DNA of 64,000 nucleotides from Lateolabrax maculatus (taxonomy: Eukaryota > Chordata > Actinopteri > Acropomatiformes > Lateolabracidae). Position numbers and translations under genes: made by a program. The notes under the pieces are model-generated. The model saw nothing but the letters and a program-made list of their open reading frames with translations, was not told the DNA's origin and made no database searches. The stretch is taken from positions 13,021,501 to 13,085,500 of the forward strand of contig CM062213.1 of NCBI GenBank assembly GCA_031216445.1. Reading direction: 5' to 3'. This document shows positions 62,156 through 64,000 of this stretch, in pieces (position 1 is the first letter of the stretch; each line of letters starts with the position of its first letter).

Positions 62156-63903
62156 ATGTGGGATGGACCAGGGCCAGGGCAAGGACCACGGGGAGGACCA
62201 CCCTTTCGGTAAACAAGCTTCATATATATTTCCCACCTCTTCTGTTAATTTGTTGGGCAATTTTGAAAATAAACGTAATAGTTTTCCCCTCCCCTGTAAG
62301 CTTTTTTTTCCTTGCACATGTGCATTTTAACAAATCTGTAGCCTAATATATTTATATATATTCCAGTGGTGATCATCGTGGCGAAATGTTTGGCGACAGA
62401 GATCGTCCCATTCCTGATTATAGAGGTAGAGATGGGATGAACATGGGCCCTATGGGTCATATGGGCCCAAGACCTCTAGATCTACCACCTATGGACATGA
62501 GGAGGATGGAAGGGCCTCCCATGAGGGGGCGTGATATGGACCCACGTGATATGCGAGGTAGAGGGCAAAACAGAGAGTTTTTCAGACCTGGAGAAGAGCA
62601 AGACTTCAGTCTTAGAAGACACTATGAAATTGCCATCAGAGACAAACTGATTAATTCTCCTGGTTTCCCGGGACCAGGCAGGAACTCAGGAGACATGGGA
62701 GGGAGGGGTATGCCACCACGGGAAGCAAACAGTAGATTTATGGACACGAGAGAAAGAGAGCCTTTTAATTATGACACTCCACCGTTCAACAATCCCAATA
62801 TTGATGGAAGACGAGGGTTTCCCATGGACCGAAATGAAGGGTTTAGGGACATGCGTGACAGGCCCCCAATGGGCATGGATGACACTGATGGCTATGATAT
62901 GGACTTACCTCCACGTGAAAGGAGAATGATGGACACTGACCGACGAGGAGGGCCACCTTTCAATCAAAGAGGTGGATTTGATTCTGATACGGATTTCAGA
63001 AATCGTCTTGGACCGTCAGCTGAATTTAGAGGAAGGGATCGATCTCCTTTAAGATTTGGAAACCGTGGTGTCACTCCAGTTGACAGGGCAAGATCAGACA
63101 TGCCTTCAGATGTTGCTGGCCCACAAAAATCTGAGTTCATGGGTGCTAAAGACACACTAAGAGAGAGAGACTATCCAGATTCAAGCGGCAGTCCCCTTAT
63201 GGATTATCGAAGTGGTGAAGAGATGACTCTTGCAGAGGAATGGAAGAACCGCCAAAAGGACAAGAACCCCTTCTTAAACATGGGTAAACCTATGGGAGGG
63301 GTACCCGAACACAACTTCCCTGTAGGTTTTGGCAGGGACGTGAATGTTAGAGATCCACCCCCATTTCCGGAAAGGGATAGACCAGGTGTTGAATTCCCAG
63401 GGAAAGATGTCAACTTTCCTCATGGTGACCGCTTTCCTGCTATGGACCTACCGTCAATTGGCAGCAAAGCTCCACAAGCCCGTCCACTCCCAGAAGTAAG
63501 TCCCCTTACTGGCCCTCTTGGGAGAGGAAATGAGAGCAAAAATTGGCTTGGAGAAAGGGACCCTAAACATAGTCAGAATAAATCAAATCGTGACGAAAGG
63601 CCCCCTTACCATAAAGAGAAGAACCAGCCCTCACATGAGATTCCGGTGCCCAGCGATTGTTTTAAAGGGCTGAAAGATATCCCACACAATCAAGGACCTG
63701 CCAGGGGTAAGATTGTGGTAGAACGTGATTTCCAAAGCAGCAACACTGTACAGCCGAGAGACCAAGACTACAGGGACATTGATTACAGAACAGGGTCCGG
63801 GAGAGCTTTTGATTACAAACGCGAAGCCCTTCCAGCACCAGAGAAACTTATCAAAGAATCTAAACCAGTCACACCTTCAAAATTTAGTGAGTCTGGTTCT
63901 AAG
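62156..63903 (+). CDS. rbm6: RNA-binding protein 6, N-terminal part (3'-partial)
   Basis: Nuclear RNA-binding splicing regulator of the RBM5/RBM6/RBM10 group. Two coding exons are in view: 62156-62208 (acceptor ending 62142, donor GTAAAC) and the large 62367-63903 (donor GTAGGT at 63904). They join in frame to 530 codons. The protein opens MWDGPGPGQGPRGGPPFRG and is then rich in Arg, Gly, Asp, Met and Pro, with repeated R-G-R-D and D-M-R/D-Y-R units as in the disordered RBM6 N-terminus. It ends shortly after a DYRDIDYRTG segment that in RBM6 lies just before the first RRM. RRMs, zinc fingers and the G-patch lie off the right edge. The initiator is ATG 62156, not the internal Met at 62386. The lack of an early RRM argues against rbm5 or rbm10. 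Confidence 0.88.
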
Positions 63904-64000
63904 GTAGGTGTATTTTTGTTTTGCTCCTAGTATTTGTTTATACTTGTTTCTAAAATGTTGATGTTTCATAACCAAAATTGTAATAAATATTTCTGTGAAA

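Noticed and set aside
62386..62388. Internal ATG at 62386 as the rbm6 start
   Set aside because: The upstream exon 62156-62208 joins in frame and supplies the typical MW-D/G-rich opening.

Overview
The window is vertebrate nuclear DNA, almost certainly from a teleost fish. The genes are split into many short exons with GT-AG introns, the spacers are AT-rich and carry repeats typical of fish genomes, and the gene set matches the human 3p21.31 neighbourhood (UBA7, CAMKV, MST1R, RBM6). No bacterial, viral or CRISPR features were seen. Protein names rest on reading translated exons against remembered family sequences; no search was run.

Layout. (1) About 1.1-16 kb, minus strand: uba7, the E1 enzyme that activates the interferon-induced ubiquitin-like modifier ISG15. 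Twenty-one coding exons (910 codons) are resolved and join in frame. The final exons, for the C-terminal E2-binding domain, lie beyond the left edge. A near-perfect interferon-response element sits about 140 bp upstream of the start codon. (2) 16-19.4 kb: spacer between the divergent genes, with a possible tiny two-exon transcript and a CpG-containing open stretch. (3) About 19.4-34.1 kb, plus strand: mst1r (RON), a receptor tyrosine kinase of the MET family. All 20 coding exons are resolved (1376 codons), from signal peptide, Sema, PSI and four IPT domains through the membrane segment to the kinase domain and the paired docking tyrosines. (4) 34.1-46 kb: a spacer with no recognisable gene. 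(5) About 46.1-59.6 kb, plus strand: camkv, a CaM-kinase-like pseudokinase of synaptic vesicles. Ten coding exons (415 codons) are resolved, and a non-coding first exon is proposed about 9 kb upstream at a CpG-rich promoter. (6) 59.6-61.2 kb: spacer. (7) From 61.2 kb to the right edge, plus strand: the CpG-rich promoter and first two coding exons of rbm6, an RNA-binding splicing regulator that continues off the window.

The genes belong to different pathways (ISG15 conjugation, MSP/RON signalling, synaptic plasticity, splicing). They are together because an ancestral vertebrate block has been kept, not because they form an operon. Transposable elements sit in introns and spacers: a hAT-type non-autonomous element with an intact 8-bp target duplication, an antisense solo LTR with a 4-bp duplication, a Penelope-like fragment, a family with TAGCCTGG ends in three copies, and LINE/SINE-like tails.

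No clearly new biological system was found. The most useful leads are the interferon element at uba7, the orphan exon pair near 16.9-17.2 kb, the proposed distal camkv promoter and the dated-looking transposon insertions.
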